Shown: positions 1 to 12,700 of the stretch, one piece after another
How the letters are laid out: every line of letters starts with the position of its first letter
Position numbering within the stretch: the stretch's first letter is position 1
From: Rhododendron vialii
Taxonomy: Eukaryota > Streptophyta > Magnoliopsida > Ericales > Ericaceae
Direction: 5' to 3'
Assembly (NCBI RefSeq): GCF_030253575.1
Contig: NC_080557.1
Coordinates: 37,482,001-37,546,000 of the forward strand
Length of the DNA stretch: 64,000 nt
Program-made: the position numbers and the translations under genes
Notes under the pieces: model-generated
Database searches by the model: none
Told to the model about the DNA's origin: nothing
Seen by the model: only the letters and a program-made list of their open reading frames with translations

Positions 1-1085
1 AGAACATTGTTAGCAAAATGGTGGTGAAAATTCAATAAGGAAAAAGAAACTCTCTCGGTCAAGGTGGTATCAAGGAAGTATAACCTGGATGAGAACACTT
101 GGTTACCATATATGCCTACCAGGGGTAGACCTTCAACAACAATTTGGAAAGACTTATGTTCAGTAGGAAACATTGGTGCAGATATGGGAGAATGCATAAT
201 TCATGGTTTTGTTTTCAAGGTCAACTCAGGAAATAAAATCAAGTTCTAAAAACACAATTGACTAGGTGATGAAACTCTTGAAGCAATCTTCCCAAGACTT
301 TACAGTATCTCTCTTCAAAAGGAAGCAATGATAGCAGATGTGTTGTGCAATCAAAATCCTGGTCAATGAATTTATTATTTAGCAAGAGATTACGTGACTC
401 CGAGAATCAACATGCAACTCTAAAACAACTCCTAAGAGTGGTGCAACTTCAAGACTCAGTTGATGATTCTCTACAATGGGCTTGGAGCAACGATCTGACC
501 TTCTCTATGAAGTCAGCTTATTTGAAATGGGAAGGTCAAACATTCTTGGAAGATAAAATCTTATCATCGATCTGGAAGAATATCTACCCTCCAAAAGTTG
601 AACTTTTCACTTGGATGGCTATTCAGGATTGCATTGCTTCAAAATCAGTGTTAGTAAGGAGAGGGATCCTTAATGAAGGCTCTGATTTGTGTCCATTCTG
701 TAATTCTGCTAGTGAAACACCATCTCGTTTATTGTTACATTGTCAGTTTACGTGGCAGGTGTGGTCAAGGATAATGGAGTGGTGGAAGTTTCAATGAGTT
801 AGCCCTCAAAACCTCAAAACCCTGTTTCAGATCTGGGATCAAAATTCTATTAAAAATTTGGAGTGGATATGCTGGTTGGCAAGCTTTTATGCAATGCTCT
901 GGACAATATGGACATGTAGGAATGAAGTGGAGTTCAGAAACAAAGTGCGGGGACTAGAGGAGACCATTGATTTAGTGTAAAAACAAGGATGGTTATTTGG
1001 GTGAAAGGGATGTTCGATATCAAAGATTACTCTGTGGATGATTTCAAAAGGTGTTTGGATGGAATCAGACTTGTTAAAATTTAAA
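1..1085 (+). pseudogene. LINE (non-LTR retrotransposon) ORF2 C-terminal remnant
   Basis: Degenerate end of a plant L1-type ORF2. Frame 1 gives a stretch with the LINE hallmark LLAKWW, interrupted by a TGA where a third Trp is usual, then a segment around VSRKYNLDENTW. Stops and a frameshift near 345-360 move the reading into the frame of 345-797, which has a reverse-transcriptase-associated zinc-binding (zf-RVT) domain: SIWKNIYPPKVELFTWMA, then CPFCNSASETPSRLLLHC, then WSRIMEWW. A further piece after the stop at 797 (around CWLASFYAMLWTIWTCRNEV) runs to about 1080. The upstream polymerase core lies outside the window. The copy cannot be mobile because of the stops and frameshift. Family assignment is by motif recognition. 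Confidence 0.85.
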
Positions 1086-2655
1086 TTGTCTATCTGTCCA
1101 TCTTAAGGTGTCTTTCCTGTGGTTTTTTTTCCTACTTTTTCTCCTTTATCTGGTTTTTTCTCCTCTTTTGTTTTCTTTTTGTTTCCTCTCTGTTTTTTTT
1201 ACATTTGGGTGGTTTGGAGTGTTGCAGTCTGTTTTGTTTTTTTTAGGTCCTTTTGGATGTGTCTTTAGTCTGTCTTAGTCCTGGTAGTTTTTTTCTTTTC
1301 TTGTCGATCCTTTTTCAGTGTTTCTTTAGGTGTTTCTTTGTTTTCTGTCCTGGTGGGTGTTGAGTACTGTGGGGTTTGGTTCTTAGGGGGTGTGCTCCCG
1401 GTGTCCTTGTAGTCTTGTGGGTCCTTGGATCATCTCTGTCTTTGGTGTTGCTCATTTCATCTTCAGAGTGTGCCTTTGCCTTATTCATGCTCTTATCAAC
1501 TCCCATCCTTGGAGGGCTAAGAGGGTTACTTTTCAACGTTTGTGGAAAGGTCTAGTTCTTACTTGGAAATGAATTATACTGCAATCTCCTATCATAATTC
1601 TAGACTGATCCTACCTATTTGTTGCTGTTGATGTTGGTTATTTTCACCGTTTTCTCTTTTTTCATCCTCATATTAACTCCTTTGGGAGGGCTATGAGGAC
1701 AGGTGTTTCTCTTATTTTACTGGAACTGTCTATGTCTTTCTTCCAATTTTGTGATGGCTGCTATGTGTTTCTATTTTGGGAAGATTACTTTTCTGTTACG
1801 AGGTTCCTATGATGAGGTGTTTGTATCTCTCTTTTCAACTCCTAGCTTTGGGAGGGCTAAGAGATGTTTGGGATTGCTAATTCAGAAGGAAGGTGCTGAG
1901 ACTAAAGTAAATCAAAGGCTCAAGGTGGATCATTGTCTTCTTGTTCGTTAAGTGAGCTAATATTATTGATCAATGTTTCTGTTCGTGTTGGTCAGTCCTA
2001 TCACAGGTGTCTCAATTATGATTTCAAAGTGTTGGTGCTGCTGTTTTCTAATAATATGCTATTGGGCTTCCTTGTCGCATTTTGGGAGATGATCTTTCTG
2101 CTATCGATGGCTTAGAGGCCTTTCTAATTCCTCCTGTTACGGGAAGTCATCTCCAAGTTTCATAAGGTGTCGATTTCTATTCTGATGGTTTCTGCTATGT
2201 TTCTTTTCAACTCCTATCCTTGGGAGGGCTAAGAGAAGTTGGGGTGGACTCATTTCTAGATGAAAAGTGCTGAAAAGGTCCCTAATTTCCTTGTATATTG
2301 AAGTAAAAGCAAGAGCTCAAGGTGGATCAATGTTTGTTTTGAATTGTATTCCTACTGCATTGCCATTCTGGTGATGCTCTGAAAATTGTGCTCCTATTGC
2401 CTTACTATCTGATGTTGCTGCTCGGAGGGTGTTCCAGATATGATGCTTGGTTATTTTCTGGTTTAGAATATCTTCATACTGTTTTATTTTCCGGCCTATT
2501 GTTTTTGGCCCATTGTCTCCTCTCTTCCAATGCTGTATTGGAAGTCTATTTTTTTTCCTATTCCATGTATCAATATAATGATTTAGGTTTCCTTTTCTTT
2601 GATGTACCCGTATCAAGTTTCTAATAATAAAATTTTATTATCGATAAAAAAAAAA
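1086..2655 (+). mobile_element. LINE 3' region with A-rich tail and repeated motif
   Basis: T/G-rich non-coding DNA follows the ORF2 remnant and ends near 2623-2655 in a run of the form AATAAAATTTTATTATCG followed by about eleven A residues, as expected for the 3' end of a plant L1 element. Four variants of a roughly 28-bp motif of the form CAACTCCTxxCTTTGGGAGGGCTAAGAG occur at 1496-1523, 1671-1698, 1835-1863 and 2206-2235 with uneven spacing. No coding content is supported. The 5' target-site duplication is outside the window. Confidence 0.6.
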
Positions 2656-2659
2656 AGAG

Positions 2660-2815
2660 AGGCAAAAGCATGATGCCAAGGTGAAAGATTAAAGGGCTTT
2701 ATCAAGGAATGGATAATGCTAATTTTGAGAAGATTGCACATGCTACCACCATCAAAGAAGCATGGGAGATTCTCCAAAATTCCCGATGTGAGTTTGAAGC
2801 TTTTCCCTGATGCGA
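2660..2815 (+). pseudogene. Copia-type gag (UBN2) fragment
   Basis: A short stretch reads KIKGLYQGMDNANFEKIAHA followed by TTIKEAWEILQNS, the signature of the UBN2/gag region of plant Copia retrotransposons. The preceding DAKVKD is in another frame, so it is frameshifted. It begins directly after the LINE A tail, which suggests the LINE inserted into an older Copia remnant or that the two lie side by side after rearrangement. No protease, integrase or RT motif follows. Confidence 0.6.
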
Positions 2816-3359
2816 TAAAAGAATAAGCTAATCTGGTTTCGAGTCGTGCAATGGCCCACTTGAGTTGAAGAACTACTAGGGTGCTATTGAAGACTGCGCA
2901 AGCGAGCAATAGAGCTCGATATGGCAGCTTTAGGGTTTGCGTGGTTCAACTTGAAGGAGTACGAGGCTGCTAAGTCCACCCCTTTCAGGAGGACGGACTT
3001 GTCCGCCAACAAGTCTAAGGTTTGAAGAATTTATTTCAAAGTGCACGGATTCTGGTGCCAATGGGGATCCCCCAATTGATGTTGATGCCGATGGGGTCCC
3101 CCAATTGATGTTGCTGATGGGGATGCCAACATTGACGTTGTTGCTTGTCTTCTTCTGTTTCCCACTTTTCCACCGGGTAGGCGTGAGTGGAAAATCCAAT
3201 GGCGTATGCAGTGTGAGTGCGGGCGTGCCAGGACTTGTCGTCGCCCAACGTATGGAAGGCGTGAGTGCGCCTCGATTTGACTTCGTATGTAATGCGACTG
3301 CGTGTGACCCAAAGGGTAAGGCCACAAAAAGGTTCGTGGTTTTGCCACAACGATAGTGG

Positions 3360-4197
3360 ACTTATAATTTTCCAACCGTGTGAAAAAAAGTAGAGAACAT
3401 CGTAGAATAACTTTATTATATAGTAATAATAAAGTTTGGGATACAAGAGATATATGAATAACTTTATTATGTAGTAATAATAAAGTTGGGGTACAAGAGA
3501 AATAGAAATGGAAGAGAAATGAGATAATTGCTTCGCTGGAAAGACTTTGATTTAAGCGTTGAGCTTGATTGGTGTGTGAACCCTTTTTCCTTCTTGTGGA
3601 CTTGTATTTATAGGCCAAGGGACGTCACGATTTTCTGCGTGCAAGAGGATTTGTGATCTTCTCCTCGTTGTGCCAAGTGCCCCATGATTGAGCTTTTCCC
3701 TTCTTGTTGGCGGTTTTTGGAGGTTTTTGGAGGTTACCCGAGTACAGCACATGTTTTTCTTCCATAATGGGTGGTTCTTGGCAGTTAAGAGAAGTTAATT
3801 GGAGATCATGTGCCAACCCATTTCCTTCTTCCGTGGGTTTCTCGGATAATGGGCAGTTAGAAATTCTTTTGCACCAAACACACCCACGTTTTTCATCATG
3901 CAACTGATTAACTCCTAAATAATAGGATCAATTAGCCACTGATCAACCCAATTCCACGTGTTCGAAAACAGATGTGAGCTTGACTTTCTTCGGGAATAAT
4001 CCAAGTGGGAAAATTATTCAGTGTATCGCGTTTCATTTGGGTTTTGATCAATTGGGCCTTGCTCCAATACCGAAATTAATGTGGCCCATTAATCTTTAGC
4101 CCGAGAAACTTATAAATATTGGCCCAATTTAATTAATATCTAATTAAATGGCCCTCCAGCGCTAGTCCAAGATTTGATGCCAAAAACGGGTGTAAAC
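3360..4197. repeat. LTR-like retroelement DNA, degenerate
   Basis: Non-coding DNA resembling an LTR: a TATA-like GTATTTATAGG at about 3604, AT-rich regulatory-looking sequence, and an abrupt end near CGGGTGTAAACA at 4197. It contains a duplicated AT palindrome (3391-3502). No primer-binding site or matching second LTR was found, so this may be a solo or decayed LTR. Weak support. Confidence 0.3.
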
Positions 4198-4439
4198 AAT
4201 TCTATTCGTTCATGGCGAATGGACTCACCTCTTTAAAAAGAAATTAGAGTCCGGGGCATACGCGATGCATGTACAAATCGAATCATGCTTATCATTTGAT
4301 GTCAACATTCGATCATACAAACAATAAGTGGGATTCGACTTGCACACGCATCAAGTGTGCCCGACCTCTAATTTTTTATTAGGCCATTGTATACTACTTT
4401 CACTAAATAACAAAACTGAAAACAATAGCAATAATTGAG

Positions 4440-4740
4440 GTCGAGAATTTGTGCATGAGTGGAGGATTTACAGAAAGAATTTGGGCATATTGTTTGAAAA
4501 CCATGATTGGTGGATGCACAGAAAGGATTTTGTGCATATTGTTTGTGAAAGCAACCTCTAGAGGTTGATGCACCAAGTCGAATGTTGGCAAAGTTAGAAG
4601 CTATTGTGCATATGTTGTCAACTTTTGACTTGGACATGCATTGCGTGTGCCAAGGCTGCTTTCACAAAACAATATACACAAATTCTTTATGTACATCCAC
4701 CATTCATGGTTTATCTCTCTTCCATCACAAATTGTGATTT
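4440..4740. repeat. Imperfect foldback repeat
   Basis: A segment near 4509-4555 (TGGTGGATGCACAGAAAGG..., then TTTGTGCATATTGTTTGTG) recurs in reverse complement at about 4663-4710 (TTTCACAAAACAATATACAC..., then GTACATCCACCATTCATGG). A third, direct, partial copy lies at 4450-4500. This makes a hairpin-like structure of about 250 bp. No clear target-site duplication was found, so the class is not assigned. Confidence 0.5.
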
Positions 4741-5513
4741 CTCATATCAAAATGGATCTGATAAAAATAAGCACAGAAGGGAATTAAAAATCCATAGTAT
4801 TTTGATTTAACAAATTGATGTTTTAGTTAGAGAAAAATTGGAAGAGAATTTGTTTTACGACAGTGACATTGATATCCAACTTATCTATACTTGCTCAAAT
4901 TTTTCATTGTAAAAAAAGTCATCTTCAAATGCAAGTTATTAGGAGAGAGAACAACTCAATGACATAAGAAGAACGAAAGTTTAGAGACCATCCTGTAATT
5001 GACAGCCGTCATGTATGTAACTCAAATTTAATTCGCGCTGAAATTGGTTTACATAGATTTCAACAACTTGACAAAATTATGAGTGCAATCAGTATGAAAA
5101 GAGCAAACAAATGGAGTACATAGAAGAAAACCTCTTTCTCTGATCAGTAGAAGAAATGTTTTGGAGGAGAAAAATTCAGAGAATAAATTGACCAATGTCT
5201 GACTTCAAGACTCGAACTTTGATAATTGTGTGGGAAATAAACTTACAAACCAATTGCAGTAACTTTCGGCTCCATCTCTACAATTCTCAATGTTCTAAAA
5301 ATTGCTAGACACTAGTCAGGCGAAAAAGGGCCGCCTAGTGATCGCTTAGCGCTCGAGCGGGGACTAGTCGGCTGCCTAATCTAGGAGTTGGACCACCTAG
5401 CTTATCGGCCTAGATGGCCGACTTTTAGAACACTGACAATTCCACATGTTTACCCACACCCACCTTGATCAAGGCCCCACACCCCAAACTCACCTCTAAG
5501 GTTCTTCCCCATG

Positions 5514-5556
<43 letters not shown>

Positions 5557-8500
5557 AAGCCACTGCCACTCCACTCTCTTTCTCAAGACGGGGGAGGAGT
5601 TGGTTAGGCATAGTAATTTTATCTTTTTATCCTGACAGTTAATTAATGAAACCTTTATTTATTTTTTTTTTTTTGGTACATGAAACCATTAAAGAAAAGC
5701 ATAAGATCTCTTGTAGGAGGGTAAATTTGAGAAATCAGTTTTGTAACAGGGCTACACAAAAGTGTTCACATCAAGTGTTGCTCTCCCATTATATATCAGA
5801 ATAGATTGTTGCCAACAAATGTAACGAGGGAAATAAGCTTCAAAAAAGATGTTGGCGATAGGATTTTCGGAAAGTGCATTGGGAGAGAAGTTGCTATTGT
5901 GGACTCCACCTTGTCTATCCTTGTGTTGAAGGAGCACAACGAGGGGAAGACTGGTGCTGGAGCTTGTCTGAGGTGCCGAGAATCAAACGGTACTTACACT
6001 ATCGTGGCGGGAATTTTTGAGTGCCGATCCTACAGGTCAACCAGTTGCAGGTCAACTATTACAAAATATGGTCAAATTCAATTTCGTTGTTGAATTTATA
6101 AATCAAGTGTTCTTTATAAGAAAATAATTTTTATGCAATTTTTTTATAAATACACTCAAAATTCATCTTCCTTATTTGAATACCCAAGAGATTTCTACTT
6201 TTTCTCTCTCTCTCACACACACACATCCATGAAAACTCTTTCGTCTCTAGTCCCCAATTCATACATTTCCCCGTCGAAACCCAACCTTCCCAGTTCCCTG
6301 CATATCGAACCCTCCAGAAGCTCGGCTCTGTTTGGAACTTGTGTAAAGTAGGAATGGCAACGGGGCGGGGCAGGATTTGCCATACCCTGATCCAAAAGTT
6401 TATCCCCGCCCCAAAACCCGACCAGATAATGTATGTGTACCCCTGCGCCTATCGGGTACCGGGTTTACCTGCCCTGCTTCTTCTTTTTTCTAGTGAGAAA
6501 ATATGTTCTAGACTCCAAAATACGTGAGCAGAAATAATAAAAGTTCAACAAAAAATTATTACAACTTAACCAAAATCTACTATCTAAAAGCAAAAATGGA
6601 AAAAATAGTTAAATTTTTTTGTGGTATTTAAGTTGTAACGGTAAAAATACAAGAATAAAAATATTTTTTTATGCATAAAACAATTTCGGGGTGTGGTACT
6701 GGGACGGGGTAATTCGACCCCGACCGATACCGGAAAAATTTAAGAAAAACCTGCCCCGATCGGAAAATGTGAAGAAAATGGATTATTTTCTATTGTTTGG
6801 AACCATTTGGTGTGCTCATGAGTTACCGAAGATAGGCTTAAGTTGGAGCAGAGAGATAATCCACGAGCAAGCCCCTTTGGAGGTCCTAGAGCATTTGCGA
6901 AACGATATTTATTGCATTGGCAGATAAAGATCTGTCAACAGTAGTGGCTTTGGTGTTTAGGGTTTAGGGCTTTAGGCCTTCTTTTGTAACAAAAAATATA
7001 TATATCAAAGGAAACAAGAGAAAAAAATGAATTTCTCTTGTTTGACTTTTAAAAGGAAAAAAAATTTAACTTCGTCTTCTAACTTTTTATCTCCCATTTT
7101 CCTCGGCTATTTCCTTCCTTATTCCTACCTGCTATTTTATTTTCCCAGCGTGCTAGCCAAACAAGTCAAGCACAGTATTGTTTAGGCTTGACTTGACTCC
7201 ATGTTACATATGTTCAAATTTGGCTCGAGTTTGAGAACTTTTTTAGATTAATTGTTTAAGCTTGGCTCGAGCTTGAAGGTTTGTGCTTGTGATAAGCTTG
7301 ACTTGACTTATGAATTCATATGCAAGTCAATCTCGAGTTTCCAAGCATGAGCTAAGCTTGTGAAGTTTCGAACTTTCAAGATTAAGCTCATTAAGTTTTA
7401 AGATGAAATTGGCTAATTCAAAACAATAAAACCCTATCTAGAAGAATGTGATAGCAGCTTTAAATTTTCTCAATAAACTCTTTGAATTGCTCCATGGAAG
7501 ATTTTTATAGGATTTGATGTAGTCCTAAATTTTTGTATCTTATATTTGAGATATTTATTAATCTATTCCTATATTTTTACTATCTACAGAAGAATGACTC
7601 CTTTGTCAACGAATCTATCAAGTTAAACATTTATATGATTAAGTTTGGCTTGAATTCATAAACAAACGAAAAAGATTGAGCTTGACTTATGTTTTTTTAT
7701 AAACGAGTTTAAACAAGGCAAAAGTCGAGCTTAGTTTGTTTAGTACCCCTAATTTTCCCTTTCCTTAGGCCAAGAACCAAACGGAAACTATTCCTTTTCT
7801 TTCTAGAGCCTCATATTAAACGGTTTTTGATAATGTAATTGCAACCGTTCGTTTGGGGGGTTTTGAAGGAGGTTTTTAAAAATAATAAGACGAGAGAGAT
7901 TGGAGATTGTGCCTAGGGATTTGAGTCCCCAAACAAACAAGGTGGGGTGCTAATCCTCTTGGTGTGACTTAGGTATTTGTTTCATCCTAAGGCTTCGTAT
8001 TCAATTTTCATTGACAATAACTTTTGGAGTTATCTCACCTCATGCTTAGGTGTTTAAAACGGCTGTGGAGAATAGACCGTAAATTAATCCGAGGTGCGCG
8101 CAAACTGATATGGAACACCTTGCATTATTACCAAAAAGAAACACACTCCAAAATTGCAGCAGTTCGGACTCTCGTGTTGGAATCCTGACCTGCCCCAAAG
8201 ATTTCTAACATGCACATGCATTTGGATATGGGAAAGAATCCGGCTTCTCTGACTATGGAGGCAGTTCGTGCAATCGCAGCCGCCCCAAAAGTGTTTTGAC
8301 AAATTCTTATTGGCAAGAGAAGTATCATACATCTTTCACAAATCTGCACCATCAATTGTCGAGATGGGCGGCCAAAATGTGACTGTTCCGCGGACCAAAA
8401 CCCAAAGTGCAGAGAAGCCGGGTCCAATGGGAAAATTATTGGGTGGCCAAGGAGCACCTCCATGTAGCGGTCATACCCTCCGCAAGCACACATTCATGTG

Positions 8501-9689
8501 GGACCCACGTCTAGGTGTATTTACACGATTGTGCAGTTATTTGGGCGTTAGGGAGTCTTGGCCCTTGGGACACCACATGGCGGCTCCAAGGCCCATGTCT
8601 TCATGGTTTATTTCCTCTCTCTCTCTGTTTCTTCTTCCAATAGGTTCCACTTTTGGCATTCTACAATGTTGGTATAGACTTATAGAAATTCAGTTGTCTT
8701 GAACATACGAAAAAGTTCTAGAGTGGATGAGAACTGTGAAATGATTCTAGACTTCTCCTAAGATTGAGAAATGAAATTGGTACAACTGATTTTGAAGTAC
8801 AAGTTAAGATAAATAGAAAGGCCTCCATGAGTGAGGAGAAAACAAGTGGGAGGGTGAACGAAAAAAAAAACAGCCTCCATAACAGCTGGTAAGAATCAAG
8901 TTTGTTCAGAAAAGGCTGGTAATTAATAGGTGAAAATCCACTCAGTTGATAGAGAAGGATTGCATAAGTTAGAAGAAGAAACTAAAGGATCGAAGAAGAA
9001 AGCCCGAAGGAGAGGGTGAGGACTTGTGAAACCATTTCAAAAAATGATTAACTTGGGAAATCACACTGTTTGTTTGGTTGGTTTTTGTTAGTAACAAAGA
9101 TGAAAAACTACATTATCGCCCGCCCAAGCTTAAAGCAAATTACCGAGTTCTTGTCACAAACCTTCTTCAAGCATCGCAAGTCTCACTCTCTTTCTCGTTA
9201 TCATCAACTTGCCTTGCTAGAGGGACAGGGCGAAGTGAGATATCTTTGTCCTCTTGTATAATGAGCGTAATGAGCGTCAAGTCAAACGATCCCCTAAAGA
9301 ATCAAACCAAAACTATGTTTGATTAAACGAGAGTCAATGTCATGTTCTTAAACTAACACATGATTTTTGTTGTATTAGCGTTTGAGATTTGGCGGTTTGT
9401 GTTTCCGCATTACTATAGTTAAATGGCATCATTTGAAATTTGAAATGAGCATGCTTGCTTTAATTCCTCTTCTATATCGTGTTTCATGCTGTGTACCTTA
9501 CTTGGAAACACGATATGTAGGTGTGATCATCTTATTTGCTTCCTAAAATTTGTTCGAATTACATTTGAGAGTGCATTTCGTGGTATTTTGTAACATCGCA
9601 CTTAGCACTGTTAATCAGCTTATAAAACTCTTCCCTTGAATGGTAATTCATTTTAGCTAACATAATGTCCGCGTATTTGGTTTGCCTTA
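4741..9689. other. Gene-poor region with dispersed repeats
   Basis: No convincing gene was found. Contents: a GC-rich CCTAG/GCCTAG-type plant repeat at about 5300-5446; a CT microsatellite at 5515-5553; a GGGGCGGGGC/ACCCGACC-type dispersed repeat at about 6350-6770; a region rich in GCTTGACTTGAC/GGCTCGAGCTTG motifs at about 7140-7740 that resembles a common plant hAT-like repeat; and simple AT-rich DNA elsewhere. The last part may hold the AGO6-like promoter and a 5'UTR intron with an acceptor near 9689. Confidence 0.5.
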
Positions 9690-9720
9690 GATTTTGTATA
9701 TCACTGAATCAAAGTAAAAG

Positions 9721-12700
9721 ATGGAAAAAGAGGCAGGTGGGTCCCCACTATCACTGCCTCCACGACCAGCAATCAAATCACCAACTGTGAAGCCAGAGAA
9801 ACTGGACACTCCCAAGCATTCCATAATCAGTAGGCAGGGGTTTGGTGCTGCCGGGCGACCCATTTCTTTGGTGGTGAACCACTTCAAAGCTTCTATCAAA
9901 TGCCCCAATAAATCATTTTACCAGTACACTGTAAGCTTGTCTTCTCTCATATGTGATGTTTTTAGTCCACAATGGTCCAGCGTGACACTTAATGTGCTAT
10001 ACGATATGTAGGTTTCTATAACTTGGGGGGACAATGAAGCTGTTTTGATAAAGGGACTGAAGAGAAAAGTTGTCGATAAACTTTACCAAACATACTTTTC
10101 TGAACTTGCTGGGAGAAGATATGCATATGATGGAGAACAAAGTTTGTACACAGTGGGCCCTTTACATGGAAATAGATTAGAGTTTGCAGTGGTGCTGGAG
10201 GAGTCATTTGCAAAACGGTGTGTCTTTTGTTTGTATCATCATATTATTTAGTTACATTGCTTTCGTATATATACTACGTATTGTTCCACGACATACATTC
10301 ATTCTCCCTTGTTTGGTACTGGGTAGTGACAGCTCTTCTCACAGAGGGAACAATAGTGAGTATAGTAAGAGGTCCAAGCATTCTTTTCAGCCTAAAATTT
10401 TCAAGGTGGAAATCAGTTATGCTGCAAAAATACCCCTGAGGTCCATTTCTCTTGCGCTCCAAGGATCCAAGGCAAAACATGCTCAAGATCCATTGAGAGT
10501 GCTTGACACTATATTGCAGCAGCAAGCATCTGACAGGCATTTTTAATTCCGCTTCTATTTTGTTTCTTAAGTCCACACACAAAAGGGTCTATCCACTGCT
10601 GATTGAATTTACGGTTTCTGAAATCAGGGGTTGCCTTTTAGTGAGGCAGTCATTCTTTCACGATGACCCAAGGAACTTCACCGACATTGGAGGAGGTGTA
10701 ACTCGCTGTCAGGGGTTATACTCCAGCTTTCGTGCAACTCATGGTGGTTTGTCTCTAAATATGGGTATAACTCTGCCGTTGTGTTCTTTTGTGGTAACTG
10801 GCTCATTGTTTTTAGTTTTTACCCTTTTGTTGAAACCGGCTCATTGTTCTTACCCTTTTGTTATGCTCACAAGACGTATCTGCAACCATGATTGTTACAC
10901 CTGGACCAGTGATTGACTTCCTGCTGGCGAAGCAGGATGCTAAGAAACCTTGCAACATTGACTGGGCAAAGGAAGTAAAACTAGCTAGTTATGTGTCCTA
11001 TCATTTATTTTTTCGTATTTCTGTTTATTGAACTGCAATTTTTTTGGGCACAAAACAGGCTAACGAAATGCTAAAAACTATGAGGGTTCGAACAAGGCAC
11101 ACCAACATGGAATTTAGGATCGTAGGCTTGAGTGAAATGCCTTGCAATCAGCAATAGTAAGTGCTTATTTACTTTACATGTTCCCCTTCTGTTACGTTCC
11201 AGTTAGGATACTTGTGATACTTTTTATTGTTTCTTCAAGTTTTTCTTGGAAAGTAAAGAATGGTGATGGGGGAGATGATGGAGAGAAGACTGTGGAGATT
11301 TCTGTGTATGAATATTTTGCCAAACATCATAAAATACAACTCACGTACTCCGCAGACATGCCATGCCTGAACGTGAGCAGGAAAAGTACCAACTGTCTTC
11401 CACTGGAAGTATGCAAAATTATGTTCCTTGATACTTTAACGTAGTTTCAAAACCCTTTCTTTTCCTCTCTAAATAATCCTTTTTATGCTGTTTCCGTGTC
11501 TCCAGCTTTGCAACCTTGTCTCTTTTCAACGCTATACAAAGGAACTATCTCCAACACAGAGAGCATCTTTACTTGACAAGTCAAGGCAAGAGCCACAGGA
11601 ATGCATACAAGCTTTGACGAATGTACGATATCTTGCAATCTTTATGTGTTTTCTTGTTCTTTCATGTTGCAATCTTACTATGCACTTAATTCGGTAGGCT
11701 GTGAGAAATTGCCGATTCGACAGTGATCCTCTCCTAGCTGCTTGTGGCATTTCAATTGAAAAACAGCTTACTCAAGTTGATGGCCGTGTTCTTGAGGCGC
11801 CCAGGGTAAAGTTTGAATTCGTGTTGAAGGATGTTTCGTATACCAAATCAATTACCAATTGTATTCTGATTTTATTGCAGGTTTGATTTCCTAATCAAAT
11901 TTTAAGCTACGATTTTCTTTTACTTGAATTTATCTTCAATTTGCAGTTGAAGTTTGGTAAAGGTGAAGATTGCATACCCCAAAATGGGCGATGGAACTAT
12001 TACAACAAGGTATTCCCTTGGTTTCCTTCCAACAGAGGAAGAGAAAACCTCTCCACTATAGGTGTTGGCAGAACTTGATGCCCCATCAATTCTAGAACCT
12101 AATATGATTCACCTTTTACTCTTTGAAGCAACTCTTGAACCCTATCCCAATAGAATGGTGGGCAGTCATCAACTTCTCTACTTGTTGTGATACAAGTCAT
12201 CTTTCCAGAGAGCTCATCAATTGTGCAAGGAACAAGGGTCTTGTACGTTACCCGATAACTCATTTCTCTGATGGCACTCTTGTTTCACTATGTTATGTTT
12301 GACAGAAACATTTGTTTTCTTTATGCTCAGCATATCAAAGGTCCACATACACTAATTGAGGAAGATCCACGATACGGAAGCTCCAGCCCTGTCGTACGAG
12401 TAGAAAAGATGTTTGAAAAGATTGTTTCTAAATTTCCTAGCCGTCGTCCTCAATTTCTTCTTTGCATCTTGCCAGAGCGAAAAACTTCTGACATCTACGG
12501 TGAGGCTGACTTCTATTACTTCGATTTCTTTGATTTTTTGAAGGCAATTTGGTGTACAAGATACTATGTTCTGTTTATTTTTGTCAAGGACCTTGGAAGA
12601 AAATATGTCTGTGTGACAAAGGAATAGCCACTCAATGTCTTTCCCCTTCCAAGATCAACATCAATGGTCAATATCTTACAAATGTCATTCTCAAGATTAA

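Noticed and set aside
3031-3618. 195-codon minus-strand ORF
   Set aside because: Low-complexity, lies across LTR-like DNA and the AT palindromes, and has no recognisable domain.
10274-10582. Minus-strand ORF over AGO6-like exon 3
   Set aside because: It is antisense to an exon fixed by protein conservation.
12129-12360. Apparent frameshift between exons 11 and 12 of the AGO6-like gene
   Set aside because: Using the GTACGT donor at 12243 instead of the earlier GT restores the frame and the conserved HTLIEED reading.
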